Assembly (NCBI GenBank): GCA_034435675.1
Contig: DAOTWP010000018.1
Span: 1-9,632 of the forward strand
Origin: DAOTWP01 sp034435675
GTDB lineage: Bacteria > Chloroflexota > Anaerolineae > Aggregatilineales > Phototrophicaceae
Length of the DNA stretch: 9,632 bases
Reading direction: 5' to 3'
A model generated the notes under the pieces. It was not told where the DNA came from. It worked only from the letters and a program-made list of their open reading frames with translations, and did not search any database. This document shows positions 1 through 6,351 of the stretch, piece after piece; positions within the stretch are counted from its first letter, which is position 1; every line of letters starts with the position of its first letter. The position numbers and the translations under genes are program-made.

Positions 1-78
1 ACGCCAATTCTGTCTGCGCGTGAGGTGGACAACGGCGTGGTGTATGTAATCGGCACTGTGCTGCAACCGCCGGAATAG
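1..78 (+). CDS. Fasciclin-domain protein, C-terminal end only
   Basis: Frame 1 is open from the window edge and ends at a TAG stop at 76-78. The 25 visible residues include NGVVYVIGTVLQPPE, which matches the last beta strand of fasciclin (FAS1) domains, where a sequence of the type NGVIHVIDTVLLPP is normal. FAS1 domains are extracellular adhesion or matrix modules, so the whole protein is probably secreted or surface-bound; that part is inference, because the signal peptide and any further domains lie outside the window. The protein ends right after the FAS1 domain, and a terminator follows 32 bases downstream, so this is the last gene of its transcript. The identification rests on one short motif. 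Confidence 0.7.
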   Translation, partial: TPILSAREVDNGVVYVIGTVLQPPE

Positions 79-109
79 GCGTGGCGCACAACACACTATG
101 GGACAATGA

Positions 110-132
110 GGGCGGAAAACTCCGCCCTTTTT
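110..132 (+). terminator. Intrinsic terminator after the fasciclin gene
   Basis: A perfect 7-bp stem (GGGCGGA at 110-116 with TCCGCCC at 121-127) closes a 4-base loop and is followed directly by five T residues (128-132). It lies 32 bases after the fasciclin stop codon and is correctly oriented for that gene. Confidence 0.85.
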
Positions 133-154
133 GCTTACCCTGGGTAGCATGTAA

Positions 155-192
155 CACAAAGGGCGACCACCTCATCACAGCGGTGGTCGCCC
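155..192 (-). terminator. Intrinsic terminator of the aminotransferase gene
   Basis: A perfect 11-bp inverted repeat (GGGCGACCACC at 161-171 and GGTGGTCGCCC at 182-192) encloses a 10-base loop. Read on the minus strand it is followed by TTTGTGTT, a modest U-rich tail. It sits 40 bases past the aminotransferase stop codon. Together with the plus-strand terminator at 110-132 it insulates two convergent genes. Confidence 0.75.
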
Positions 193-231
193 TTGCAGGT
201 CACATTCTGCTCTGGAATGCCGGGCACAACC

Positions 232-1539
232 TCACAGCAGCGCGTTCATGCCCTCGAACAGCCGCGCGATTGCCTTTTCGGTCTTTTCCGGTGGCAGCGC
301 ATAGGAGAAGCGAATCCAGTTTGCGCCCGCCAGCGAGAAGTACACGCCGGGCACAAAGACGACGCCGTACTGTTCGCCGCAGTAGAGCAGCAGTTTCTCG
401 GTGTCCTCGTAACCGGCTGCCTCTACATAGCGCGTGCAGTCAATGAAGGCGTAATAGCCGTCGCCCATGATGAACGGCACACCACTCTGTTCCAGCGCCG
501 CGCGCAGCACACGGCGGCTCTGGCTGGTTGGCTCGATGATCGACTTCGCGGCGTTTTCGTAGCCCATCTCATACGCTGCGATTGCCACTGCCTGCGCATA
601 GTAGCCGGGGATGACCCCATGCGATGCCTGGCTGGTGATATACGACACCACCGACTTGTCTGCCAGCATATGCGCGCTGCGAATGTTGGATGCGCCGAGG
701 CTCTTGGTCAGCCCATCGAGGAAAATCAGCTTCTTGCGCTCCTCCGGGGTGAACGCTTGCAGCACCGGGTTGATGTCCGTTGGACCGCTGTCCGCAAGCC
801 AGTGATAGATCCAGTCGAACAGCACGAAGGGATAGCCCGCTTCCAGCGCGGTCTTGGCGAGCAGAATCTGCTCCTCCACTGGCATTGTGCGTCCGGTGGG
901 GTTATCCGGTGAGGTGATGACCAGCCCGGCAACGCTGCGCCCGCTGCGAGCGGCGTATTCGGCGCTGGCGCGGATACTTTCGGGGGTGTAGCGCCATGCC
1001 TCGGCAGCATCGCCCGGCGCAAGCAGCACATTCAGCCCGATACTGTATGGTGCCCAGTTGTAGCTGATCCAGGGCACACGGCTGAGCACAACCACATCGC
1101 CAACACGTTTGTTGCCCAGTGCAATCATCGCCTGAAATGCCTTGAGCAAGCCATCGCGCCCGCCCTGCACAAAAATTACATTTTCTTCGCCCCACCCGCT
1201 GGCGGCATCCAGCTTCCAGTATTTTTCAACTGCTGCTTTGCGGAACTCTTTGGTGCCCCACGGCTGGTCATACCCCGTGCCTTTGGCAGCCTGCAATTCC
1301 GCTGCACGCATCAGAATCTCTTTTGGCACGCCCGGCAGGCTTGCGCCACCGTCACCCTGCGAGCCATCATATGTGGGGGCATCCTTGCCCGCATGCGCGC
1401 GATATTTGTCCAGTGCTTCTTTGATCAGAAACATGCGCGACGGTGGAATCTTCATCATGTGCGCCGGGTAATCGTTCACCGGGATCAGATGGTTGTCCGG
1501 CACAGCATAAACGGGTGTTTCGACATTAATTTGTGTCAC
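232..1539 (-). CDS. PLP-dependent aminotransferase, class I/II (fold type I)
   Basis: Encodes about 435 residues of a fold-type I, pyridoxal-phosphate aminotransferase, a cytoplasmic enzyme moving an amino group between an amino acid and a 2-oxoacid. Numbered from the GTG start, the hallmarks appear in order: SPDNPTG at 210-216 (Asn contacting PLP), FDWIY at 241-245 (Asp to the pyridine nitrogen, Tyr to the PLP oxygen), GLTKSLG with the Schiff-base lysine near 279, and WIRFSYALP with the substrate-carboxylate arginine near 410. The length is normal for the family. I cannot tell the substrate; aspartate-like and aromatic-like aminotransferases share all these motifs. The start is GTG at 1539 or TTG at 1542, 11 and 8 bases after a GGAGG Shine-Dalgarno. 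The upstream ATG at 1617 is unlikely, because translation from it would run through the leader terminator. The gene is alone in its unit and follows an attenuator-like leader with threonine codons, which would link it to threonine or a related amino acid. Confidence 0.88.
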   Translation of the reverse strand: MTQINVETPVYAVPDNHLIPVNDYPAHMMKIPPSRMFLIKEALDKYRAHAGKDAPTYDGSQGDGGASLPGVPKEILMRAAELQAAKGTGYDQPWGTKEFRKAAVEKYWKLDAASGWGEENVIFVQGGRDGLLKAFQAMIALGNKRVGDVVVLSRVPWISYNWAPYSIGLNVLLAPGDAAEAWRYTPESIRASAEYAARSGRSVAGLVITSPDNPTGRTMPVEEQILLAKTALEAGYPFVLFDWIYHWLADSGPTDINPVLQAFTPEERKKLIFLDGLTKSLGASNIRSAHMLADKSVVSYITSQASHGVIPGYYAQAVAIAAYEMGYENAAKSIIEPTSQSRRVLRAALEQSGVPFIMGDGYYAFIDCTRYVEAAGYEDTEKLLLYCGEQYGVVFVPGVYFSLAGANWIRFSYALPPEKTEKAIARLFEGMNALL

Positions 1540-1550
1540 CAAGTGTCTTT

Positions 1551-1555
1551 CCTCC
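1551..1555 (-). promoter_or_regulatory. Shine-Dalgarno of the aminotransferase gene
   Basis: GGAGG on the minus strand, 8 bases from a TTG codon (1542) and 11 bases from a GTG codon (1539), both in frame. It lies downstream of the leader terminator and is the reason for rejecting the ATG at 1617. Confidence 0.75.
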
Positions 1556-1580
1556 AGTGGGTACAGACGTAGGTCATCTA

Positions 1581-1609
1581 CAAACAAAAACACCCCGCGA
1601 GGGGGTGTT
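1581..1609 (-). terminator. Leader terminator (attenuator) before the aminotransferase
   Basis: On the minus strand AACACCCC (1609-1602) pairs perfectly with GGGGTGTT (1596-1589) around a 5-base loop, and the 3' arm runs into TTTTTGTTTG. This is a textbook intrinsic terminator, but it stands about 26 bases upstream of the Shine-Dalgarno of the gene it precedes, within the same transcript as the promoter at 1751-1779. The 3' arm sequence CGCGGGGTGT is duplicated at 1654-1645, so an upstream copy can compete for the 5' arm ACACCCC and block the terminator. That arrangement is the mark of transcription attenuation rather than of the end of another gene. Confidence 0.75.
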
Positions 1610-1654
1610 GGGTACACGAGCCAGAACTTCAGCCAGCCGCAAACACACCCCGCG

Positions 1655-1708
1655 TCACCGTCGGGCAGTGGTGCTATTCACGTCGGTAGTCGTGGGCTGC
1701 ATGATCAT
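1655..1708 (-). CDS. Putative leader peptide, threonine-rich (17 aa)
   Basis: A 17-codon reading frame on the minus strand, MIMQPTTTDVNSTTARR, with five threonine codons: three in a row (ACG ACT ACC) and two in a row (ACC ACT). It starts about 36 bases after the predicted transcription start and stops at TGA 1657-1655, immediately before the antiterminator arm CGCGGGGTGT (1654-1645). A ribosome finishing the peptide would cover that arm and let the terminator form; one stalled on the threonine codons would leave it free. The Shine-Dalgarno is weak (GGGATGG, 7 bases before the ATG), and a second in-frame ATG follows two codons later. The reading frame, position and repeat are seen; the role in threonine sensing is inferred. 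Confidence 0.45.
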   Translation of the reverse strand: MIMQPTTTDVNSTTARR

Positions 1709-1750
1709 CGTACGACCATCCCAAATGCTGTGCTGAACCAATGTTTACGG

Positions 1751-1779
1751 ATTGTGACATGCTGGCGGATGACTGTCAA
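1751..1779 (-). promoter_or_regulatory. Promoter of the aminotransferase transcript
   Basis: On the minus strand a perfect -35 TTGACA (1779-1774) is followed after 17 bases by CACAAT (1756-1751). The -10 is preceded by TGT, giving an extended -10. Transcription would start near 1744, producing a leader of about 200 bases that holds the threonine-rich peptide and the attenuator. Confidence 0.6.
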
Positions 1780-1924
1780 TTGTACAGGCGTGTCTAATCT
1801 ACGCTACACAGGGTTTGTGTAAACCGCCCTAACCCCTGCACACAACCTTTCGGCAGGATCCGCAGTGATCAATAGCGCGGCATCTACACGCCGCAGCCTG
1901 AGGACTCATTGCCGAGTGTGTTTA

Positions 1925-1933
1925 TGCTACAAT
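1925..1933 (+). promoter_or_regulatory. Extended -10 promoter for rluB-plsC
   Basis: TGCTACAAT is an extended -10 (TGnTACAAT). No good -35 stands at the usual distance; TTGCCG at 1909-1914 is only 13 bases away. Transcription would begin near 1940. The short untranslated leader then starts with a perfect 6-bp hairpin (GTGCGT at 1945-1950 with ACGCAC at 1957-1962), which could stabilise the 5' end of the mRNA. Confidence 0.5.
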
Positions 1934-1988
1934 AGCGCGCACAGGTGCGTACACACACGCACATTTGAAGTGAGGTTCATGAAAGCCG

Positions 1989-2987
1989 ATGAAAGAACGT
2001 TTGCAGAAGCTGATGGCACAGGCAGGAATTGCCAGTCGTCGTGCCAGCGAAGAATTGATCGAACAGGGACGTGTGCGGGTCAACGGGCAGGTGGCGAAGC
2101 TGGGCGACAAGGCTGACCTGCTGACCGACACGGTAGAAGTGGATGGACAGAAACTGGCTGCCGCGCCCACCGAAAAACTGTATGTCGCGTTGAACAAGCC
2201 GGTAAATGTGGTGTCCAACACAGAAACGCACAGGGATGATACCCGCCAGACCGCGCGCGAACTGATCCCGTTTAAGGAACATCTGTTTGCTATCGGGCGG
2301 TTGGATGCGGACAGCTCCGGGCTGATGGTGTTTACCAATGACGGCGAATTGACTAATCGGCTGACCCACCCGCGCTATCGCCACAGCAAGACCTATCGTG
2401 TTGTGGTGGAATCGCTGCCCCCGCTGGAGATTATCAAGCAGTGGGAAATGGGTGTGGTCATCACCGATGAGGATAGCGGTGCAGAGTATAAGACTGCGCC
2501 GTGCAGCGTGCGCATTGCCAGAGGCGGCAAAGATACGGTACTGGAAGTGGTGATGACGGAAGGCAAAAAGCGCCAGATTCGGCGTGTGGCGGCGGCACTG
2601 GGGTATCCGGTTAAGCGGCTGACGCGGACGCACATCGGCGCGTTGCCGCTGGGTAAGCTGCGCCCCGGCGAATGGCGTGTGCTGGATGCAGAGGAGATTG
2701 CCCTGCTGAAACAGCCCGGCATGCGGATTTCGCGCCCGAAAATCCAGCGTGGTCCCTGGCAGGGCAGCGAGAGCAGCAGCAGCGGACACAGCAGGCGCGG
2801 GCAGGGCGGCCGGCAGCCCAACGCGGGTGAACGCAGCAGCCAACCGGGCGAACGCGATTCCAGTGAACGCGATTCCAGGGGGCGGCGAACACCACTGAAA
2901 CCGGCAGCACTGCCGCGCAGGAAGGGCGAACGCGCTCGCGGTGTGCAGGATAGTCCTGTTGACCGGCAGAAAAGGAAACGTTCGTGA
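1989..2987 (+). CDS. rluB: 23S rRNA pseudouridine synthase, RsuA/RluB/E/F family
   Basis: Encodes 332 residues of an RNA-modifying enzyme that turns a specific uridine of ribosomal RNA into pseudouridine. An S4 RNA-binding domain covers about residues 3-50 (MKERLQKLMAQAGIASRR, then GRVRVNGQ). The catalytic domain follows, with GRLDADSSGL at 103-112 holding the essential aspartate (D106), then EGKKRQIRR near 191-199 and a closing THIGALPLGKLRPGEWR region. Members are usually about 240-300 residues. Here residues from about 245 to 332 form a low-complexity, Arg/Ser/Gly/Gln-rich tail, partly built from a tandem 15-base repeat (2850-2878); it may be an extra RNA-binding extension. Start ATG 1989 begins exactly at the S4 domain; its Shine-Dalgarno is weak (GAGG 13 bases upstream). 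The stop codon overlaps the start of the acyltransferase gene. RluB is the best fit, but RsuA or RluF specificity cannot be excluded. Confidence 0.88.
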   Translation: MKERLQKLMAQAGIASRRASEELIEQGRVRVNGQVAKLGDKADLLTDTVEVDGQKLAAAPTEKLYVALNKPVNVVSNTETHRDDTRQTARELIPFKEHLFAIGRLDADSSGLMVFTNDGELTNRLTHPRYRHSKTYRVVVESLPPLEIIKQWEMGVVITDEDSGAEYKTAPCSVRIARGGKDTVLEVVMTEGKKRQIRRVAAALGYPVKRLTRTHIGALPLGKLRPGEWRVLDAEEIALLKQPGMRISRPKIQRGPWQGSESSSSGHSRRGQGGRQPNAGERSSQPGERDSSERDSRGRRTPLKPAALPRRKGERARGVQDSPVDRQKRKRS

Positions 2988-3712
2988 GTGCTGCGCTGTC
3001 CGTTGAAGAATATGTCGCGCGGCAGCCGCGTTATGCCTGGCGGCGGCATCTTCTGCGCGATGGGCTGATTCGCCCGCTCGGTTTTGGGGTGTTCTGGAAG
3101 ATGCACATCACCGGGCGCGAGCATATCCCCGCAGCAGGACCGACCATCATCATGATGAACCATATTTCGTTTATTGACCCGGTGCTCGTCATGGGCGCGG
3201 TCAATAAACGTTTTGTGATTCCGATGAGCAAGATTGAGAATGGGCGCCACCCGATTATTGGCACATTGGAGCGCATCTACGGCGCGTTCAACATTGACCG
3301 GGACAGCGTGGATCGCAAGGCGCTGGAGAGTGCCATCGAACTGCTCAGAAGTGGGCAGATAGTGCTGGTTGCGCCGGAAGGAACTCGCCAGCGCAATGGG
3401 TTGGTGGTTCCTAAGGATGGTATGGCGTTTATCGCCACGAAGGCGAACGCCGCGATTGTGCCGACAGCGCTTGCCGGGGCGACACCCTGGGGCGCGAATG
3501 CCAAACAGTTCCGGCGCACCCCGATTCAGATTAATTTCGGGCGCCCTTTCCGGTTCAAGACTGATGGGCGCAAGCGTATTCCGCGTGAAGAACTGGCGCT
3601 GATGATGCAGGAGGCGATGTATCAACTGGCGCTGGCATTGCCTGATCCTGCGCTGCGTGGGCAGTATCGCGATGTTGAACGGGCGACAATGCGCACGCTT
3701 GAGTATCTGTAA
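2984..3712 (+). CDS. plsC: 1-acylglycerol-3-phosphate acyltransferase (PlsC family)
   Basis: Encodes 242 residues of the PlsC/LPLAT family, which attaches an acyl chain to lysophosphatidic acid at the cytoplasmic face of the membrane during phospholipid synthesis. The family motifs are in order: NHISFID at 59-65 (catalytic His60-Asp65 pair of NHxxxxD), the FNIDRD stretch near 102-107, APEGTRQ at 130-136 (substrate-binding EGTR), and VPTAL at 159-163. There is little sign of an N-terminal membrane helix, so attachment is probably peripheral. It starts with GTG inside the stop of rluB (GTGA overlap, 4 bases), preceded by AAAGGAAA, which implies translational coupling. The pairing with an rRNA pseudouridine synthase has no obvious functional meaning. 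No terminator follows, so some transcripts may run on into glmS. The acceptor could be another lysophospholipid. Confidence 0.88.
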   Translation: MSAALSVEEYVARQPRYAWRRHLLRDGLIRPLGFGVFWKMHITGREHIPAAGPTIIMMNHISFIDPVLVMGAVNKRFVIPMSKIENGRHPIIGTLERIYGAFNIDRDSVDRKALESAIELLRSGQIVLVAPEGTRQRNGLVVPKDGMAFIATKANAAIVPTALAGATPWGANAKQFRRTPIQINFGRPFRFKTDGRKRIPREELALMMQEAMYQLALALPDPALRGQYRDVERATMRTLEYL

Positions 3713-3742
3713 CGGAATTCACAAAATTTTACGTTCCAGGTG

Positions 3743-3771
3743 TTGTCACCGCGATGGTCATCCGCTATAGT
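3743..3771 (+). promoter_or_regulatory. Promoter of glmS
   Basis: TTGTCA (3743-3748) and TATAGT (3766-3771) are separated by exactly 17 bases; each differs from consensus at one position. Transcription would start near 3778, about 55 bases before the predicted ribozyme cleavage site and about 405 bases before the glmS start codon. Confidence 0.7.
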
Positions 3772-3831
3772 GAAATTTATGTCACCGGCTAAATCAGGAG
3801 GTGTGCCGCGAAGCGATCCGGGGGGTATGAT

Positions 3832-4125
3832 AGCGCATGGGCTTATGCGCAGCAAACTGCGCTAAGCTGACGAGGTGGCGGTTTCCCACAGCAGTGTGGG
3901 ATTAAGGCAGCCAGCCAGCAGGGCTGGAAGACCGGAAATCGAGAGATCAGCGGATGCCGCCAGGGCGTACCACCGTCCTCCGTCTTTCCCCTCCGTAAAA
4001 CGAAAGCAACCCGCGAAAAGTACAGGGCAACCTGTTCGACAGGCGGCGCGCATGTGGACTGTAGCAATCTGCCGTGCCCTGGTCGGGGCAGGTATAGATT
4101 GCGTTGTGTGACTGCGCCTCCGCAG
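3832..4125 (+). ncRNA. glmS ribozyme (glucosamine-6-phosphate-activated self-cleaving RNA)
   Basis: The leader of glmS carries the conserved core of the glmS ribozyme. Cleavage would fall between A3832 and G3833 (A|GCGC). The P1 hairpin follows (3841-3852 with 3857-3867, loop CAAA), then the invariant TGACGAGG (3868-3875), P2 (TGGCGG at 3876-3881 with CCGCCA at 3957-3962), ATCGA (3938-3942) and GCGGATGCC (3950-3958). A hairpin at 4064-4102 with TATAGA in its 3' side resembles P4. In this family glucosamine-6-phosphate is the cofactor for cleavage, which destabilises the mRNA and lowers GlmS. Oddities: about 53 bases with two hairpins (3886-3901 and 3911-3927) lie between GTTT and ATCGA, where typical members have nothing, and the core reads GCGCA and CAGCGG where GCGCC and CGGCGG are usual. 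P3 and the P3.1 pseudoknot could not be traced, so the 3' boundary is approximate. Confidence 0.85.
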
Positions 4126-4182
4126 CCCTGTTGCACAGCATCCCATTGTCTAATCCCCAATAACATACGGAGGTCAGTACGC

Positions 4183-6030
4183 ATGTGCGGTATTGTCGGT
4201 TATATTGGCTCACGCGGCGCAACACAGATTATCCTTGACGGGCTTCAGCGCCTGGAATACCGGGGGTATGACTCGGCAGGGGTTGCGGTGATGCAGGATG
4301 GCGGGATTGCCATTCGACGCGATGTGGGCAAGCTCTCCAACCTGCGCGGCAAAGTACAGCTCGATCCGGTTGACGGTCAGATTGGTATTGGACACACGCG
4401 CTGGGCGACGCACGGTGCCCCCGCCGAACACAACGCGCACCCACACATCAGCATGAACGGCGATTTTGTGCTGGTGCATAACGGCATCGTAGAAAACTAC
4501 CTCGAACTGAAAGAAGAACTGGTTGCAGAAGGTGTCGAATTTAAGTCCGATACCGATACTGAAGTGATTGTCCAGTTAATCGAACGCTTTGCCCACAACG
4601 GCGCGAATTTCGATGTTTTTGAGGCGACGCGCAAGGCCGTGCAGCTGCTGCGCGGGGCCCATGCCATCGTCGTGCTGAGCAAGCGCCAGCCGGATAAGCT
4701 GATCGCTGTGCGTATCGGCAACGCGGGCGGCGTGGCGATTGGGCTGGGCGAGGGCGAGAACTTCATCGCCTCGGATATCCCGGCGATCCTCGAACACACA
4801 CGCAATATGGTCTTTCTGGAAAGTCGCCAGATGGCACTGGTTACTGCCGAGCAGTATCAGGTGTTTGATCTGGACGGAAAAGTGCTCAAGGCAGAGATTC
4901 ACAGCATCGCGTGGGATCCGGTGAGTGCCGCCAAAGGCGAATTCAAACATTTCATGCAGAAGGAAATCTTTGAGCAGGCACGCAGTGTGACCGACACGAT
5001 TGGCGGGCGCATTGACTGGGATCATATGCTGGTGCAGATGCCTGACCTGAACATGACGGCAGAGCGCGCTGCCGCACTTCAGCGTCTGGTTACGGTTGCC
5101 TGCGGGACGAGCTATTACAGCGGACTGGTGGGCAAGTTTTACATCGAAAAGCTGGCGCGGCTGGTTGCCGAAGTGGATTATGGCAGTGAGTACCGCTACC
5201 GTGACCCGATCATTGACGAGCGCACGGCGGTGCTGGCGATCACCCAGAGTGGCGAAACGGTTGATACGCTGGCGGCGATGGAAGAAGCACGGGATAAAAA
5301 GGCGACGGTCTGGAGCATTGTCAATGCCGTTGGCAGTCAGGCGATGCGGGTGGCAGACGGCTATATTACGATGAATGCCGGACCGGAAATTGGGGTAGCA
5401 TCGACAAAGGCATTCACCGCCAGCATTGTTGACCAGTATTTGCTGGCGCTGTATCTGGGGCAGCTGCGCGGCACGCTGACACGCGAACAGCGGATTGGCG
5501 GTGTGCAGGATCTCGCTAAACTGCCGGATCTGATCGGGCGGGCGCTGGAAAGTGAGGCAGTCGTCGAGACGCTGGCAAAGCAGCTCTACCACTACACGAA
5601 TTTCCTCTATCTGGGGCGCGGCATCAATTACCCGATTGCGCTCGAAGGCGCCTTGAAGCTCAAGGAAATCAGCTATATTCATGCCGAGGGTTACCCTGCG
5701 GGGGAAATGAAGCACGGTCCGATTGCGCTGATTGACGAGCAAATGCCGGTGCTGGCAATTGCGCTGAAGGATGATGTCTACGAGAAGATGATCAGCCAGA
5801 TTGAACAGGCGAAGGCGCGCGGGGGCGTGGTGATCGCGCTGGCGACCGAGGGCGATACGTTCATCGCCAGCAAAGCGGATCATGTCATCTATATCCCCGA
5901 AACCCCGGCGCTGCTCAGCCCGGTGGTGTCTGTGATTCCGCTGCAACTGCTGGCGTACCACATTGCGGTGTGGCGCGGCGCGGATGTGGATCAGCCGCGC
6001 AACCTCGCCAAGAGCGTCACAGTTGAGTAA
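4183..6030 (+). CDS. glmS: Glutamine--fructose-6-phosphate aminotransferase (isomerizing)
   Basis: Encodes 615 residues, the usual length for GlmS, which makes glucosamine-6-phosphate from fructose-6-phosphate and glutamine, the first step toward UDP-GlcNAc for the cell envelope. The N-terminal glutaminase domain starts MCGIVGYIG; the Cys becomes the N-terminal nucleophile after Met removal. It also has TRWATHG (72-78), HNGIVENY (99-106) and SDTDTE (122-127). Two SIS sugar-phosphate domains follow, with ACGTSYYS (306-313), TQSGETVDT (354-362), and in the second LGRGINYPIALEGALKLKE (477-495) and GEMKHGP (507-513). The C-terminus PRNLAKSVTVE is characteristic. The start is ATG 4183 because Cys must follow it; GGAGG lies 9 bases upstream. 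A longer in-frame extension to 4054 would translate the ribozyme 3' part and is rejected. Control is probably feedback by the product through the upstream ribozyme. Nothing is missing in the active sites. Confidence 0.97.
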   Translation: MCGIVGYIGSRGATQIILDGLQRLEYRGYDSAGVAVMQDGGIAIRRDVGKLSNLRGKVQLDPVDGQIGIGHTRWATHGAPAEHNAHPHISMNGDFVLVHNGIVENYLELKEELVAEGVEFKSDTDTEVIVQLIERFAHNGANFDVFEATRKAVQLLRGAHAIVVLSKRQPDKLIAVRIGNAGGVAIGLGEGENFIASDIPAILEHTRNMVFLESRQMALVTAEQYQVFDLDGKVLKAEIHSIAWDPVSAAKGEFKHFMQKEIFEQARSVTDTIGGRIDWDHMLVQMPDLNMTAERAAALQRLVTVACGTSYYSGLVGKFYIEKLARLVAEVDYGSEYRYRDPIIDERTAVLAITQSGETVDTLAAMEEARDKKATVWSIVNAVGSQAMRVADGYITMNAGPEIGVASTKAFTASIVDQYLLALYLGQLRGTLTREQRIGGVQDLAKLPDLIGRALESEAVVETLAKQLYHYTNFLYLGRGINYPIALEGALKLKEISYIHAEGYPAGEMKHGPIALIDEQMPVLAIALKDDVYEKMISQIEQAKARGGVVIALATEGDTFIASKADHVIYIPETPALLSPVVSVIPLQLLAYHIAVWRGADVDQPRNLAKSVTVE

Positions 6031-6052
6031 GCTGCTGGCTTGAGATGTCCTG

Positions 6053-6082
6053 CGCAGGGGTGCCCGTTGTGGCGCTCCTGCG
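6053..6082 (+). terminator. Stem-loop after glmS, possible terminator
   Basis: A 12-bp stem including two G-U wobbles (6053-6064 with 6071-6082, 6-base loop) begins 22 bases after the glmS stop codon. It has no T-run after it, so it is either a weak or factor-assisted terminator or a 3'-end stabilising hairpin. Confidence 0.4.
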
Positions 6083-6351
6083 TGCTGCTCGCGTTGGATA
6101 CCATAATCGCAGGAAATGCAGTGTGGTATGGCTATTTAGTGTCGCATGACCCCGGCGCACGCTGGCGACGGAACTGCTGGCGCTGAACGCGCGCGGCTCT
6201 CCGGTGAAGGCGATTCTTACGAGTTAGTCACAGACCTTATAATCCATTGAGGTAAGCGCCGGTTCAGTTGCTATGTCCAGAATCACTGCTGCGGTTACCA
6301 GCGGATAGCGTCACGACTGGAAATATTGGGGACTACAACACCCCCTGCCAA
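6083..6351. other. Intergenic stretch without a convincing gene
   Basis: No gene with a start, ribosome site and family resemblance is visible here on either strand. One short stretch (6150-6227) reads as 25 protein-like codons ending in TAG (RRTLATELLALNARGSPVK and a few more residues), but a stop codon lies directly before it and there is no start. It could be the tail of a decayed gene, possibly linked to the repeat that follows, but I cannot name a family. Confidence 0.4.

Noticed and set aside
1540..1617. In-frame 26-residue N-terminal extension of the aminotransferase from ATG 1617
   Set aside because: It has no Shine-Dalgarno and would run through the leader terminator hairpin and the real GGAGG at 1551-1555; homologous proteins would not begin with this sequence.
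1581..1779. T-box riboswitch in the aminotransferase leader
   Set aside because: The GGTGACGCGGGG stretch is faintly similar to the T-box sequence, but the required TGGNACC bulge and the stem I/specifier structure are not present; the duplicated antiterminator arm and leader frame explain the region better.
1979..2116. Out-of-frame ATG at 1979 as start of a small gene overlapping rluB
   Set aside because: Only 3 bases separate it from GAGG and its frame is a shadow of the S4 domain coding sequence.
2393..3625. Long antisense reading frame opposite rluB and plsC (410 codons)
   Set aside because: It crosses two well-identified genes on the other strand, has no family resemblance, and is the kind of antisense opening expected in GC-rich coding DNA. 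The same applies to 4576-5961 opposite glmS.
3796..3803. Perfect Shine-Dalgarno-like AGGAGGTG in the glmS leader upstream of the ribozyme
   Set aside because: No start codon stands at a useful distance (GTG is 1 base away, ATG is more than 20), and no protein-like frame follows before the ribozyme core.
4054..4182. Longer GlmS starting at ATG 4054
   Set aside because: GlmS needs Cys as residue 2; the extension would translate ribozyme sequence and lacks a ribosome site, while ATG 4183 has GGAGG and MCGIVGYIG.
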